In this document: piece by piece, positions 1 through 6,434 of the stretch
Layout: every line of letters begins with the position of its first letter
Position numbering within the stretch: position 1 is the first letter of the stretch
Origin: Cyanobacteria bacterium M_surface_7_m2_037
Lineage (GTDB): Bacteria > Cyanobacteriota > Cyanobacteriia > PCC-6307 > Cyanobiaceae
DNA: 8,221 bases
Assembly (NCBI GenBank): GCA_016882585.1
Contig: VGPP01000074.1
Location: forward strand, 1 to 8,221
Direction: 5' to 3'
Position numbers and translations under genes: made by a program
The notes under the pieces: generated by a model
Seen by the model: only the letters and a program-made list of their open reading frames with translations
The model's database searches: none
Told to the model about the DNA's origin: nothing

Positions 1-924
1 GCCCCCGCCAAACCCGCTGCTGCTGCCGTGCACCACGCCGACGTCCCCGTCAACCTCTACAAGCCGAAGACCCCCTTCATCGGCACCGTCACCGAGAACT
101 ACAGCCTCCTGGCTGAAGGTGCCATCGGCCGGGTGAACCACATCACCTTCGATCTCAGCGGCGGCGACCCCCACCTCCGCTACGTGGAAGGTCAGTCGAT
201 CGGCATCATTCCCGACGGCGAAGACGCCAACGGCAAGCCCCACAAGCTGCGCCTGTACTCGATCGCCAGCACCCGCCACGGCGACAACATGGCTGGCGAC
301 ACCGTGTCGCTCTGCGTGCGTCAGCTCCAGTACGAGAAAGACGGAGAAACCGTTAACGGTGTGTGCTCCACCTTCCTCTGCGACATCGAACCCGGTGCCA
401 AGGTGAAAATCACCGGCCCCGTAGGCAAGGAAATGCTCCTGCCTGAAGACGAGGACGCCAACATCATCATGCTGGCCACCGGCACCGGCATCGCGCCGAT
501 GCGCACTTACCTGCGCCGCATGTTCGAGCCCGCCGAGCGCGACAAGAACGGCTGGCACTTCAAGGGCAAGGCCTGGCTGTTCATGGGTGCTCCCACCACG
601 GCCAACCTGCTTTACGACGCCGACTTCGAGCACTACCAGAGCCAGTTCCCCGAGAACTTCCGCTACACCAAGGCGATCAGCCGCGAACAGCAGAACGCCA
701 AAGGCGGCCGCATGTATATCCAGGACCGCGTCAGCGAGAACGCTGATGAGATCTTCTCCTGGATCGAGAACCCCAAGACCCACGTTTACATGTGCGGTCT
801 GCGCGGCATGGAGCCCGGTATCGACGAGGCCATGACCGCTGCTGCGGCCGCCAAGGGCCTCGAGTGGCACGAACTTCGCCCTCAGCTCAAGAAGGCCGAG
901 CGTTGGCACGTGGAGACCTACTGA
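1..924 (+). CDS. petH: Ferredoxin-NADP+ reductase (FNR), C-terminal part; 5' end outside window
   Basis: Transfers electrons from photosystem I-reduced ferredoxin to NADP+ at the thylakoid/phycobilisome surface, making NADPH. The frame is open from base 1, so the gene is 5'-truncated by the window; 307 residues are visible. The first nine residues are Ala/Pro/Lys-rich, matching the linker that joins a CpcD-like phycobilisome-binding domain to the FNR core in cyanobacteria; that domain itself is not in view. Fragment landmarks: FAD-binding RLYS at 84-87 and GVCSTFL at 120-126; NADP+-binding GTGIAPMR from 161; the 2'-phosphate-binding stretch SREQQ...GGRMY at 227-239; conserved Cys265 in the YMCGLRGME segment; C-terminal Tyr307 in WHVETY, the residue that stacks on the flavin. 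The GTG at 28 is not a true start, because coding continues upstream. A strong terminator follows. Family identity is secure; the N-terminal domain is inferred. Confidence 0.97.
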   Translation, partial: APAKPAAAAVHHADVPVNLYKPKTPFIGTVTENYSLLAEGAIGRVNHITFDLSGGDPHLRYVEGQSIGIIPDGEDANGKPHKLRLYSIASTRHGDNMAGDTVSLCVRQLQYEKDGETVNGVCSTFLCDIEPGAKVKITGPVGKEMLLPEDEDANIIMLATGTGIAPMRTYLRRMFEPAERDKNGWHFKGKAWLFMGAPTTANLLYDADFEHYQSQFPENFRYTKAISREQQNAKGGRMYIQDRVSENADEIFSWIENPKTHVYMCGLRGMEPGIDEAMTAAAAAKGLEWHELRPQLKKAERWHVETY

Positions 925-948
925 GCGCCTGCCTCGCTCAGATCGTTG

Positions 949-972
949 GCCCGCCGCAAGGCGGGCTTTTTT
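949..972 (+). terminator. Intrinsic terminator downstream of petH
   Basis: A perfect 7-bp GC stem (GCCCGCC at 949-955 with GGCGGGC at 960-966) is closed by a GCAA loop of the stable GNRA class and followed directly by six T residues (967-972). It lies 24 bases after the petH stop and fits a Rho-independent terminator closely. It should insulate petH, used in the light, from zwf, used mainly in the dark, so zwf probably has its own promoter in the roughly 60 bases that remain. I could not pick out a convincing -10/-35 pair there. Confidence 0.9.
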
Positions 973-1032
973 GTTGCCATCCCATGCGGCAACGCTCTGG
1001 CCTCGTTAAACCTGGATCACGCACACGTTGCC
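973..1032 (+). promoter_or_regulatory. Possible alternative hairpins in the zwf leader
   Basis: GGCAACG at 988-994 can pair perfectly (7 bp) with CGTTGCC at 1026-1032, which ends one base before the zwf ATG at 1034. Six of the same bases (988-993) could instead pair with GTTGCC at 973-978, just after the terminator T-run. The two pairings exclude each other. The downstream one would tie up the ribosome landing area of zwf. No Shine-Dalgarno sequence is evident before the ATG. The pairing is read directly from the sequence; any regulatory role is speculation, and short repeats like these can arise by chance. Confidence 0.25.
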
Positions 1033-1033
1033 C

Positions 1034-2557
1034 ATGGCTGCCACCCAGACCAATCCCCTGCGCGTTGGCCTGCGCCAGGAGCGGGTGATCTCCCCGCAAT
1101 GCCTGGTGATCTTCGGCGCCAGCGGCGACCTCACCCACCGCAAGCTGATCCCGGCGCTGTTTGAACTGTTCCGGCAGCGACGGCTCCCCACCGAGTTTTC
1201 GGTGCTGGGCTGCGCGCGTCGCCCCTGGAGCGACGACGACTTCCGCAACCGCATGGCCGAAGCCATGGCCGACGAGGTGAAGCAGCACCAGAGCGCCTGG
1301 CAGCAATTCGCCGCCTGCCTGTTCTACGAACCCGTTGACCTGCAGCAGGACGAAGACGTGGTGCGCCTGGGCACGCGCCTGGAAGCGCTCGACCGGCAGC
1401 GAGCCACCCGCGGCAATCGCACCTTCTATCTCTCGGTGTCGCCAGCGTTTTACGGCAGCGGCTGCCGCGCCCTGGCCAACGCCGGCCTGCTCAAGGATCC
1501 ATCCCGCAGCCGCGTGGTGATCGAGAAGCCCTTCGGCACCGACTACGGCAGTGCCCAATCGCTCAACCGGGTGGTGCAGAGCTGCGGCAAAGAATCCCAG
1601 ATCTTCCGCATCGACCACTACCTGGGCAAGGAAACAGTCCAGAACATCCTGGTGCTGCGCTTCGCCAACGCCATCTTCGAGCCGATCTGGAACCGCAACT
1701 ACATCGCCAACGTGCAGATCACGGCGGCGGAAACCGTGGGGGTGGAGGAGCGGGCCGGCTACTACGAAACCAGCGGCGCCCTGCGGGACATGGTGCAGAA
1801 CCACCTCACCCAGATGCTGGCGCTCACCGCCATGGAAACCCCTGGGCACTTCGATCCCGAGTCGATCCGCAGCGAGAAGGCCAAGGTGCTGCAGGCAGCA
1901 CGCCTGGCCAACGAAGACGAACCCTGGAAGTGCTGCGTGCGCGGGCAATACAGCCGCGGCGGCAACCCGGCCAATCCGATGGCGGGCTACCGGGAGGAGC
2001 CGGGGGTGAATCCCGAGAGCACCACCGAAACCTATGTGGCGATGAAGCTGTTCATCGACAACTGGCGCTGGCAGGGGGTGCCCTTCTACCTCCGCACGGG
2101 CAAACGCCTACCCAAACGGCTCTCGGAGGTGGTGCTCACCTTCCGCAAGGCACCCGTGCAGCTGTTCGATGCAGCCGGCGGCACCCCCACCGCCAACCAG
2201 CTGGTGCTGCGGATCCAGCCCGATGAGGGCGCCGGCTTCGTGTTCGACGTGAAGGCCCCCGGCTCCGGCATGCGCAGCCGCCCGGTGGACATGCACTTCA
2301 GCTACGACGAGAGCTTCGGGGAACCCTCCGATGAGGGCTATGTGCGCCTGCTGGCCGACGCCATGCTCGGCGATCCCACCCTGTTCACCCGCAGCGATGA
2401 GGTGGAAGCCGCCTGGCGGCTCTACACCCCGCTGCTGGAGCTGATCGAAGACGCACCCCACCAGCTGCCGGTGTACCCCTACGAGGCCCGCACCTGGGGG
2501 CCCAGTGCTGCCGACAACCTGCTGGCCGAGGACGGCCTGATGTGGCGTCGCCCCTGA
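1034..2557 (+). CDS. zwf: Glucose-6-phosphate 1-dehydrogenase
   Basis: Oxidises glucose 6-phosphate to 6-phosphogluconolactone with NADP+. It is the entry step of the oxidative pentose phosphate pathway and the main NADPH source of cyanobacteria in darkness. The protein has 507 residues, normal for the family. The N-terminal Rossmann motif GASGDLTHRKL is at 28-38, EKPFG at 164-168, and the substrate-binding signature RIDHYLGKE at 192-200. The candidate catalytic base is His257 in DMVQNHLTQ. The ATG at 1034 is preferred over an in-frame TTG two codons upstream because the resulting N-terminus (MAATQTNPLRVGLRQERVI) matches cyanobacterial Zwf proteins. Seven cysteines are present (23, 60, 95, 144, 184, 300, 301) and none in the last 200 residues. 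Cys184 appears to match a cysteine previously discussed for redox control in cyanobacterial Zwf. opcA, encoding its activator, follows after 70 bases, an arrangement known from cyanobacteria. Confidence 0.97.
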   Translation: MAATQTNPLRVGLRQERVISPQCLVIFGASGDLTHRKLIPALFELFRQRRLPTEFSVLGCARRPWSDDDFRNRMAEAMADEVKQHQSAWQQFAACLFYEPVDLQQDEDVVRLGTRLEALDRQRATRGNRTFYLSVSPAFYGSGCRALANAGLLKDPSRSRVVIEKPFGTDYGSAQSLNRVVQSCGKESQIFRIDHYLGKETVQNILVLRFANAIFEPIWNRNYIANVQITAAETVGVEERAGYYETSGALRDMVQNHLTQMLALTAMETPGHFDPESIRSEKAKVLQAARLANEDEPWKCCVRGQYSRGGNPANPMAGYREEPGVNPESTTETYVAMKLFIDNWRWQGVPFYLRTGKRLPKRLSEVVLTFRKAPVQLFDAAGGTPTANQLVLRIQPDEGAGFVFDVKAPGSGMRSRPVDMHFSYDESFGEPSDEGYVRLLADAMLGDPTLFTRSDEVEAAWRLYTPLLELIEDAPHQLPVYPYEARTWGPSAADNLLAEDGLMWRRP

Positions 2558-2567
2558 TCGTTTCCCG

Positions 2568-2593
2568 ACTGCCTTCGCCCACTGCCTTCGCTT
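2568..2593 (+). repeat. Two 13-base tandem repeats in the zwf-opcA spacer
   Basis: ACTGCCTTCGC occurs at 2568-2578 and 2581-2591 as part of two head-to-tail 13-base units that differ only in their last two bases. They lie in the 70-base spacer between zwf and opcA. That spacer is purine-poor (17 purines in 70 bases) and shows no Shine-Dalgarno motif ahead of the opcA ATG. No terminator-like hairpin with a T-run is visible, so zwf and opcA are probably cotranscribed. Function of the repeat is unknown; it may be a chance duplication. Confidence 0.5.
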
Positions 2594-2627
2594 CCCCTCC
2601 GCTGCCGTTTTCGCTGCACAACACCCC

Positions 2628-3932
2628 ATGGCTCCCCAGCTCACCCTCCAGGCCCCGCTCCAACTGCCCCCCAGCGAAGTGCCGGCCTATCTCAACCGGC
2701 TCTGGACCGACAACCTCAAGGATTCCAGCGGTGCCGCCACCTTCACCCTGGTGGTGTGGGAGCCCTCCTGGCTGCAGCAACAGTTGATCCGCACTGGCCG
2801 GGCCGATGGGCCGATCACCGGTCTGCTCAACGACCAGCTGCTGGAGGCCGCCCGCGAGGCGATCGGGGCACTCGGCCTGCCCGCCAGCACAGCACCCACC
2901 GCACCGGATGTGGCCTGGGCGCTCGGCCAGCTGCCGGGAAGCCATGGCGCTGAAGATCTGCGCGGCCAATTCGTGGATCGCGCCATCAGCGCGCACCAGC
3001 CCCGCCGGCTGATCACCCTGGCGCCCACCCTGGCGGGTGATCAGCAACTGGAATCCACCGTGGCGGCCTACTGCCCGCTGCCCGAGGAGCGCGGCGTGAG
3101 CGCTGATGCCTGCGGCGATGTGGTTGTGCTGCGGGGCGGCATGGGAGCCATGCAGCAGGGTTTGGCGATGCTGCAGGAGCTGATTCCGAGCGACCTGCCC
3201 TGCTGGGTGTGGTGGAACGGCACGATGGATGAATCGCCGGAGCTGCTGGAAGCCCTGGCCGTACCACCGCGCCGGCTGGTGGTGGATAGCTCCATCGGTG
3301 AACCGCGCCGCTGTCTCGATCTGCTGGTGCAGCGGATCGAGCAGGGCCAGGCCGTGAACGACCTGAACTGGTTGCGGCTGCGCACCTGGCGGGAATCGCT
3401 GGCGATGGTGTTCGACCCGCCCTGCCGCCAAAGCGCCCTCGATCAGGTGGTGCAGCTCGACATCGACGTGGAAGGCCAGCACCCCGTGAAGGGGCTGCTG
3501 CTGGCGGCCTGGATCGCCGATCGCCTCGGCTGGCACCTGCTGAACAGCTTCTGGATTGATGGCGGTGCCGGGGAGGGGCGCGGCATCGGCGCTGAATTCC
3601 AGCGCAGCGATGGCCAGAGCGTGCAGTTCCGGTTGATGCCCGTGCCGGTGGGGGTGAGCAAGATGCACCCCGGTGCCCTGGTGGGCTTGCGGCTGATCTG
3701 CGCGCCACCGCAGCGCCCGCCGCTCTGCGTGATCCTCTGCTCGGAATCGGGCGGCTGCATGCGTCTGGAGGCTGGCGGCGTGGCCTCGATGGAGCTCGCT
3801 GAAGAGGTGGTGCCCCTGCCCAACGAAAGCGAGGAGATGGAGATGGCCCGGCTGCTGGGCGGCGGGCACGACAGCACCAACCCGCTGCTGGCCAGCGCCG
3901 CGGCCCTGGCTGCCAAGCTGCTGCCCAACTAA
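2628..3932 (+). CDS. opcA: OpcA, redox-responsive activator of glucose-6-phosphate dehydrogenase
   Basis: OpcA binds Zwf and greatly raises its activity, linking the oxidative pentose phosphate pathway to the light/dark redox state. The 434-residue product has the typical family start (LQLPPSEVPAYLNRLW), then ATFTLVVWEPSWLQQQLIRTGRADGPI in pieces at about 41-68, and a WVWWNGTMDESPELL segment near 195-209. Near the C-terminus are Cys367, Cys371 and Cys377. The Cys371/Cys377 pair (CSESGGC) has the six-residue spacing of the disulfide pair reported as the thioredoxin target in Anabaena OpcA, so redox switching is probably kept; this match rests on memory of that work, not an alignment. The ATG at 2628 is the first start in this frame and gives the expected N-terminus. 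cbiA begins 9 bases after the stop, suggesting cotranscription. No enzymatic motif is seen, as expected for an allosteric partner. Confidence 0.95.
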   Translation: MAPQLTLQAPLQLPPSEVPAYLNRLWTDNLKDSSGAATFTLVVWEPSWLQQQLIRTGRADGPITGLLNDQLLEAAREAIGALGLPASTAPTAPDVAWALGQLPGSHGAEDLRGQFVDRAISAHQPRRLITLAPTLAGDQQLESTVAAYCPLPEERGVSADACGDVVVLRGGMGAMQQGLAMLQELIPSDLPCWVWWNGTMDESPELLEALAVPPRRLVVDSSIGEPRRCLDLLVQRIEQGQAVNDLNWLRLRTWRESLAMVFDPPCRQSALDQVVQLDIDVEGQHPVKGLLLAAWIADRLGWHLLNSFWIDGGAGEGRGIGAEFQRSDGQSVQFRLMPVPVGVSKMHPGALVGLRLICAPPQRPPLCVILCSESGGCMRLEAGGVASMELAEEVVPLPNESEEMEMARLLGGGHDSTNPLLASAAALAAKLLPN

Positions 3933-3941
3933 ACGGCCTCC

Positions 3942-5333
3942 ATGCCCTGCCTGATCGCCGCCCCGGCCAGCGGCAGCGGCAAAACCCTGGTGAGCCTGGC
4001 GCTCACCGCCCTGGCCCGGCGCCGCGGCCGCAGCATCCAAACCTTCAAGGTGGGGCCCGATTACCTCGACCCCCAGCTGCTCAGCGCCGCCAGCGGCCGC
4101 CCCTGCCGCAACCTCGATCCGCTGCTCTGCGGTGAGGCCTGGGTGCAGGGCAGCTTCCAACAGCACGGCAGCACGGCCGAGCTGAGCCTGGTGGAGGGGG
4201 TGATGGGCTTGTTCGATGGCCGCGGTGCCAGCAGCGAGGGCAGTTCCGCCCATGTGGCCCAACTGCTGAAGCTGCCGGTGGTGCTGGTGGTGGAAGCCAG
4301 CCGCCAGGCGGGATCGGTGGCGGCGTTGGTGCGAGGCTTTCGCGACCACCAACCCAGCCTGCAGCTGGCCGGAGTGGTGCTCAATGGGGTGGGCAGCGAG
4401 CGTCACCACGCCCTGCTGGCTGAAGCGCTGCGCTCCATCGCCATGCCGCTGCTCGGGGCCCTGCCCCGCCACGACAGCCTGGAACTGCCCTCGCGGCACC
4501 TGGGGCTGCTGCCCGCCCACGAGCTGGCCGATCTGGAACAACGGCTTGGGGCCTGGGCGGATCTGGCCGAGCGGCATCTGGAACTGGAGCAGCTCTGGCC
4601 GCTGCTGCAGGCACCCACGCCCACACCGAAGCCACGTTCCCCGCCTAGCGACAGCGAGCCGGCCAGCACGGGCCGCGAGCCGGTGCGCATCGCCATCGCC
4701 AGCGATGCCGCCTTCCATTTCCGTTATCCCGAAGCCAGTGAATTGCTGGTGGAGCGAGGGGTGGAGGTGCAGCACTGGTCGCCCCTGGCGGATCAGCCGC
4801 TGCCCGAGGGCTGCCAGGCGCTGGTGCTGCCGGGGGGCTACCCGGAACTGCATGCAGCCCAGCTGGCCTCAAGCCAGCGCAGCCTGCAGGAGCTGCAGCG
4901 GGCCCAACGGCACGGTTTACCGATCTATGCAGAATGCGGCGGCCTGCTGCTGCTCGGCCAGGCACTCACCGACCAACAAGGCAACAGCCACCCCATGGCC
5001 GGCCTGCTGCCGTTTCGGGCCGAACGCGGCCAGCTCAGCCTCGGCTACCGCAGTGCCACCGCCTTGCGCAGCGGCCTGGTGCTGCAGCGCGGCGAGCAGG
5101 TGAACGGCCATGAATTTCACCGCTGGCAGCTGAGCAGCAGCCCTGACAAAGCCGATCAGCTGTGGCAGCTTGAGGGCTGGGGCTGCCCGCCGCGCCCCGA
5201 GGGCTGGAGCACCAGCACCCTCCATGCCAGTTGGCTGCACCTGCACTGGGGGGGCTGCCGCTGGATTCCGCAGCGGCTGACGGCCGCCGCCCGGCGCACC
5301 TCCCCTCTGCTGCCCTGTTGCGCGCACCCCTGA
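3942..5333 (+). CDS. cbiA: Cobyrinate a,c-diamide synthase
   Basis: Amidates the a and c side chains of the corrin ring in cobamide (vitamin B12-type) synthesis, using glutamine and ATP. The protein has 463 residues in the usual two-domain layout. The N-terminal dethiobiotin synthetase-like ATPase has a P-loop APASGSGKT (7-15), KVGPDYLDP (36-44) and VEGVMGLFDG (84-93). A Pro/Ser-rich linker at roughly 224-244 leads to a class I glutamine amidotransferase domain with LPGGYPE (296-302), the nucleophile Cys332 in YAECGGLLLLG, and His390/His393 in NGHEFH, one of which should be the catalytic base. CbiA (early-cobalt route) and CobB (late-cobalt route) cannot be told apart from the sequence alone; CbiA is chosen because cyanobacteria are thought to use the early-cobalt pathway. 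The ATG at 3942 lies directly ahead of the conserved ATPase start. The stop overlaps the next gene's start. Confidence 0.95.
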   Translation: MPCLIAAPASGSGKTLVSLALTALARRRGRSIQTFKVGPDYLDPQLLSAASGRPCRNLDPLLCGEAWVQGSFQQHGSTAELSLVEGVMGLFDGRGASSEGSSAHVAQLLKLPVVLVVEASRQAGSVAALVRGFRDHQPSLQLAGVVLNGVGSERHHALLAEALRSIAMPLLGALPRHDSLELPSRHLGLLPAHELADLEQRLGAWADLAERHLELEQLWPLLQAPTPTPKPRSPPSDSEPASTGREPVRIAIASDAAFHFRYPEASELLVERGVEVQHWSPLADQPLPEGCQALVLPGGYPELHAAQLASSQRSLQELQRAQRHGLPIYAECGGLLLLGQALTDQQGNSHPMAGLLPFRAERGQLSLGYRSATALRSGLVLQRGEQVNGHEFHRWQLSSSPDKADQLWQLEGWGCPPRPEGWSTSTLHASWLHLHWGGCRWIPQRLTAAARRTSPLLPCCAHP

Positions 5334-5929
5334 TGGCCAACCCTGAACTCTGGCTGCTGCGGCATGGCGCCACGGAATGGGCCCGCAACGGCCGCCACAC
5401 CGGCAGCACCGACATCCCCCTGCTGCCTGACGGCGAAACCGAAGCCCGCGCCCTGGCTCCCCTGCTGGCCCAACACACGTTTGATGCGGTGTACTGCAGC
5501 CCCCTGCAGCGGGCGCGGCGCACCTGTGAGCTGGCGGGCCTGGGCGGCCAGGCGCAGCTCGAACCCGATCTGCGCGAGTGGGACTACGGCCGCTACGAAG
5601 GCATCACCACCGCCGAGATCCGCCAGAGCGTTCCCGGCTGGACGGTGTTCAGCCATCCCTGCCCCGGCGGCGAGAGCCTGACGCAGGTGCAGCAGCGCTG
5701 TGATGCCTTGATCGCACGGCTGGTACAGCAGCACCCGGGGGGCCGCGTGGCGCTGTTCGCTCATGGGCACATCCTGCGCAGCCTGGCGGGATGCTGGCTG
5801 GGGCTCGGGGCCGTCGGCGGGGCCCTCTTGGTGCTGGGTACCGGCAGCTTCTGCGTGTTGGGCAGCGAGCGGGAGCAACGAGCCCTGCTGCGTTGGAATG
5901 CGCCCATCGCGCCGGTTCCGCACCCGTAG
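5333..5929 (+). CDS. Histidine phosphatase family protein (substrate uncertain: sugar bisphosphatase or alpha-ribazole phosphatase type)
   Basis: A 198-residue phosphatase of the phosphoglycerate-mutase-like histidine phosphatase superfamily. RHG at 10-12 carries the phospho-accepting His11. TGSTDIPLLPDGE follows at 23-35, SPLQRARRT at 56-64, the likely proton donor Glu82 in LREWDYGRYEG, and the second catalytic histidine His144 in FAHGHILR. The start is the ATG at 5333 that overlaps the cbiA stop (TGATG), so translation is probably coupled. This neighbourhood suggests an alpha-ribazole phosphatase (CobC) role in cobamide loop assembly. However, the TGSTDIPL, REWDYGRYEGITTAEI and FAHGHILRSLAGCWLGLG blocks closely recall yeast Shb17, a sedoheptulose-1,7-bisphosphatase. 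A sugar-phosphate substrate would also fit the nearby zwf/opcA. The family assignment is firm; the substrate is open. Confidence 0.9.
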   Translation: MANPELWLLRHGATEWARNGRHTGSTDIPLLPDGETEARALAPLLAQHTFDAVYCSPLQRARRTCELAGLGGQAQLEPDLREWDYGRYEGITTAEIRQSVPGWTVFSHPCPGGESLTQVQQRCDALIARLVQQHPGGRVALFAHGHILRSLAGCWLGLGAVGGALLVLGTGSFCVLGSEREQRALLRWNAPIAPVPHP

Positions 5930-5930
5930 C

Positions 5931-5943
5931 CAGCGGGCCGCTG
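5931..5943. repeat. Short perfect inverted repeat after the phosphatase stop
   Basis: CAGCGG, a single G, then CCGCTG form a perfect inverted repeat one base after the phosphatase TAG. As RNA it would fold to a 5-bp stem with a 3-base loop. No T-run follows, so it is not a standard intrinsic terminator. It may help define the 3' end of the upstream message or be accidental. The 54-base gap it sits in holds no other clear signal. Confidence 0.3.
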
Positions 5944-5983
5944 CCGTGCCAGCTTGAGCACAGGTGGTTGGGGGTTGGCAGCA

Positions 5984-6424
5984 GTGCGCAAACACAAAGA
6001 ATCGGCAGCCAAGCGCAGCACACCGCGCCAGGTGGAATCGCGGGCACCGGGCTGGCTGATCGCCGATGCCTACACACCGGGCCGCATTGGCCGCAGCGTG
6101 CGCCAGCGCGAGTGGCTGGAGGTGGAACGGCCTGATCCATCCGCGCAAGCTCGGCTGGAGCGCTGGCAGCTGATCGTGCGCGGCCGGGTGCAGGGCGTGG
6201 GCTATCGCGCCGCCTGCTGCCAGAAGGCGCGCGAACTGAATCTGAACGGCTGGGTGCGCAACCGGCCCGATGGCTCGGTGGAGGTGCAGGCGGAGGGCGC
6301 GCTGCACCAGCTCACCGAGCTGCGGCTCTGGTGCGAACGGGGTCCCCAGGGAGCCGGGGTGCACAGCGTGAGCCATAGCCAACTGGCACCAAGCAGGGAA
6401 GACTGGTTCGAAATTCGACGCTGA
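5984..6424 (+). CDS. acyP: Acylphosphatase with an N-terminal extension
   Basis: Acylphosphatases hydrolyse carboxyl-phosphate bonds of small acyl phosphates in the cytoplasm. The C-terminal ~85 residues are a complete domain. GRVQGVGYR carries the phosphate-binding Arg75 (codon 6206-6208) and LNGWVRNRPDGSVEVQAEG carries the catalytic Asn93 (codon 6260-6262). Numbering is from the GTG at 5984, which gives 146 residues. Single-domain acylphosphatases run to about 90-100 residues, so roughly 50 residues are extra. This basic stretch (KHKESAAKRSTPRQ, then PGWLIADAYTPGRIGRS) matches no domain I recognise, yet its codon use is GC-rich at third positions like the neighbouring genes. No ATG exists in frame. 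Alternative starts are TTG 5954, TTG 5975 (AGGTGG upstream) and GTG 6122; the last would give a plain 100-residue enzyme. GTG 5984 is favoured by a GGGG nine bases before it. The start is the main doubt. Confidence 0.85.
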   Translation: MRKHKESAAKRSTPRQVESRAPGWLIADAYTPGRIGRSVRQREWLEVERPDPSAQARLERWQLIVRGRVQGVGYRAACCQKARELNLNGWVRNRPDGSVEVQAEGALHQLTELRLWCERGPQGAGVHSVSHSQLAPSREDWFEIRR

Positions 6425-6434
6425 ACCAGCCGCG

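Noticed and set aside
28..30. GTG as the start of a short stand-alone FNR
   Set aside because: The same frame is open to base 1 with an Ala/Pro-rich linker upstream, so the gene continues beyond the window. An internal start giving a short FNR form is possible in some cyanobacteria, but nothing here supports this particular codon.
1028..1033. TTG at 1028 as the zwf start
   Set aside because: The ATG two codons later gives the standard N-terminus, and TTG is a rarer start.
973..1033. A sigma-70 type promoter for zwf (TTGCCA at 974-979 with GTTAAA at 1005-1010)
   Set aside because: The spacing is about 25 bases, too long for a normal pair, and both boxes are poor. No clear NtcA-type palindrome was seen either.
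938..1948. A 336-codon minus-strand frame opposite zwf and the petH terminator
   Set aside because: It runs through the terminator hairpin and the zwf active-site region in antisense. It is an artefact of high GC content.
2385..4853. An 822-codon open frame on the minus strand opposite opcA and cbiA
   Set aside because: It lies opposite two well-recognised genes. Its translation is Gln/His/Ala/Gly-rich low-complexity sequence with no domain, which is the usual product of reading a GC-rich gene backwards.
5156..6382. A 408-codon minus-strand frame opposite cbiA, the phosphatase and the acylphosphatase
   Set aside because: It has the same antisense signature, crosses three supported genes on the other strand, and shows no recognisable motif.
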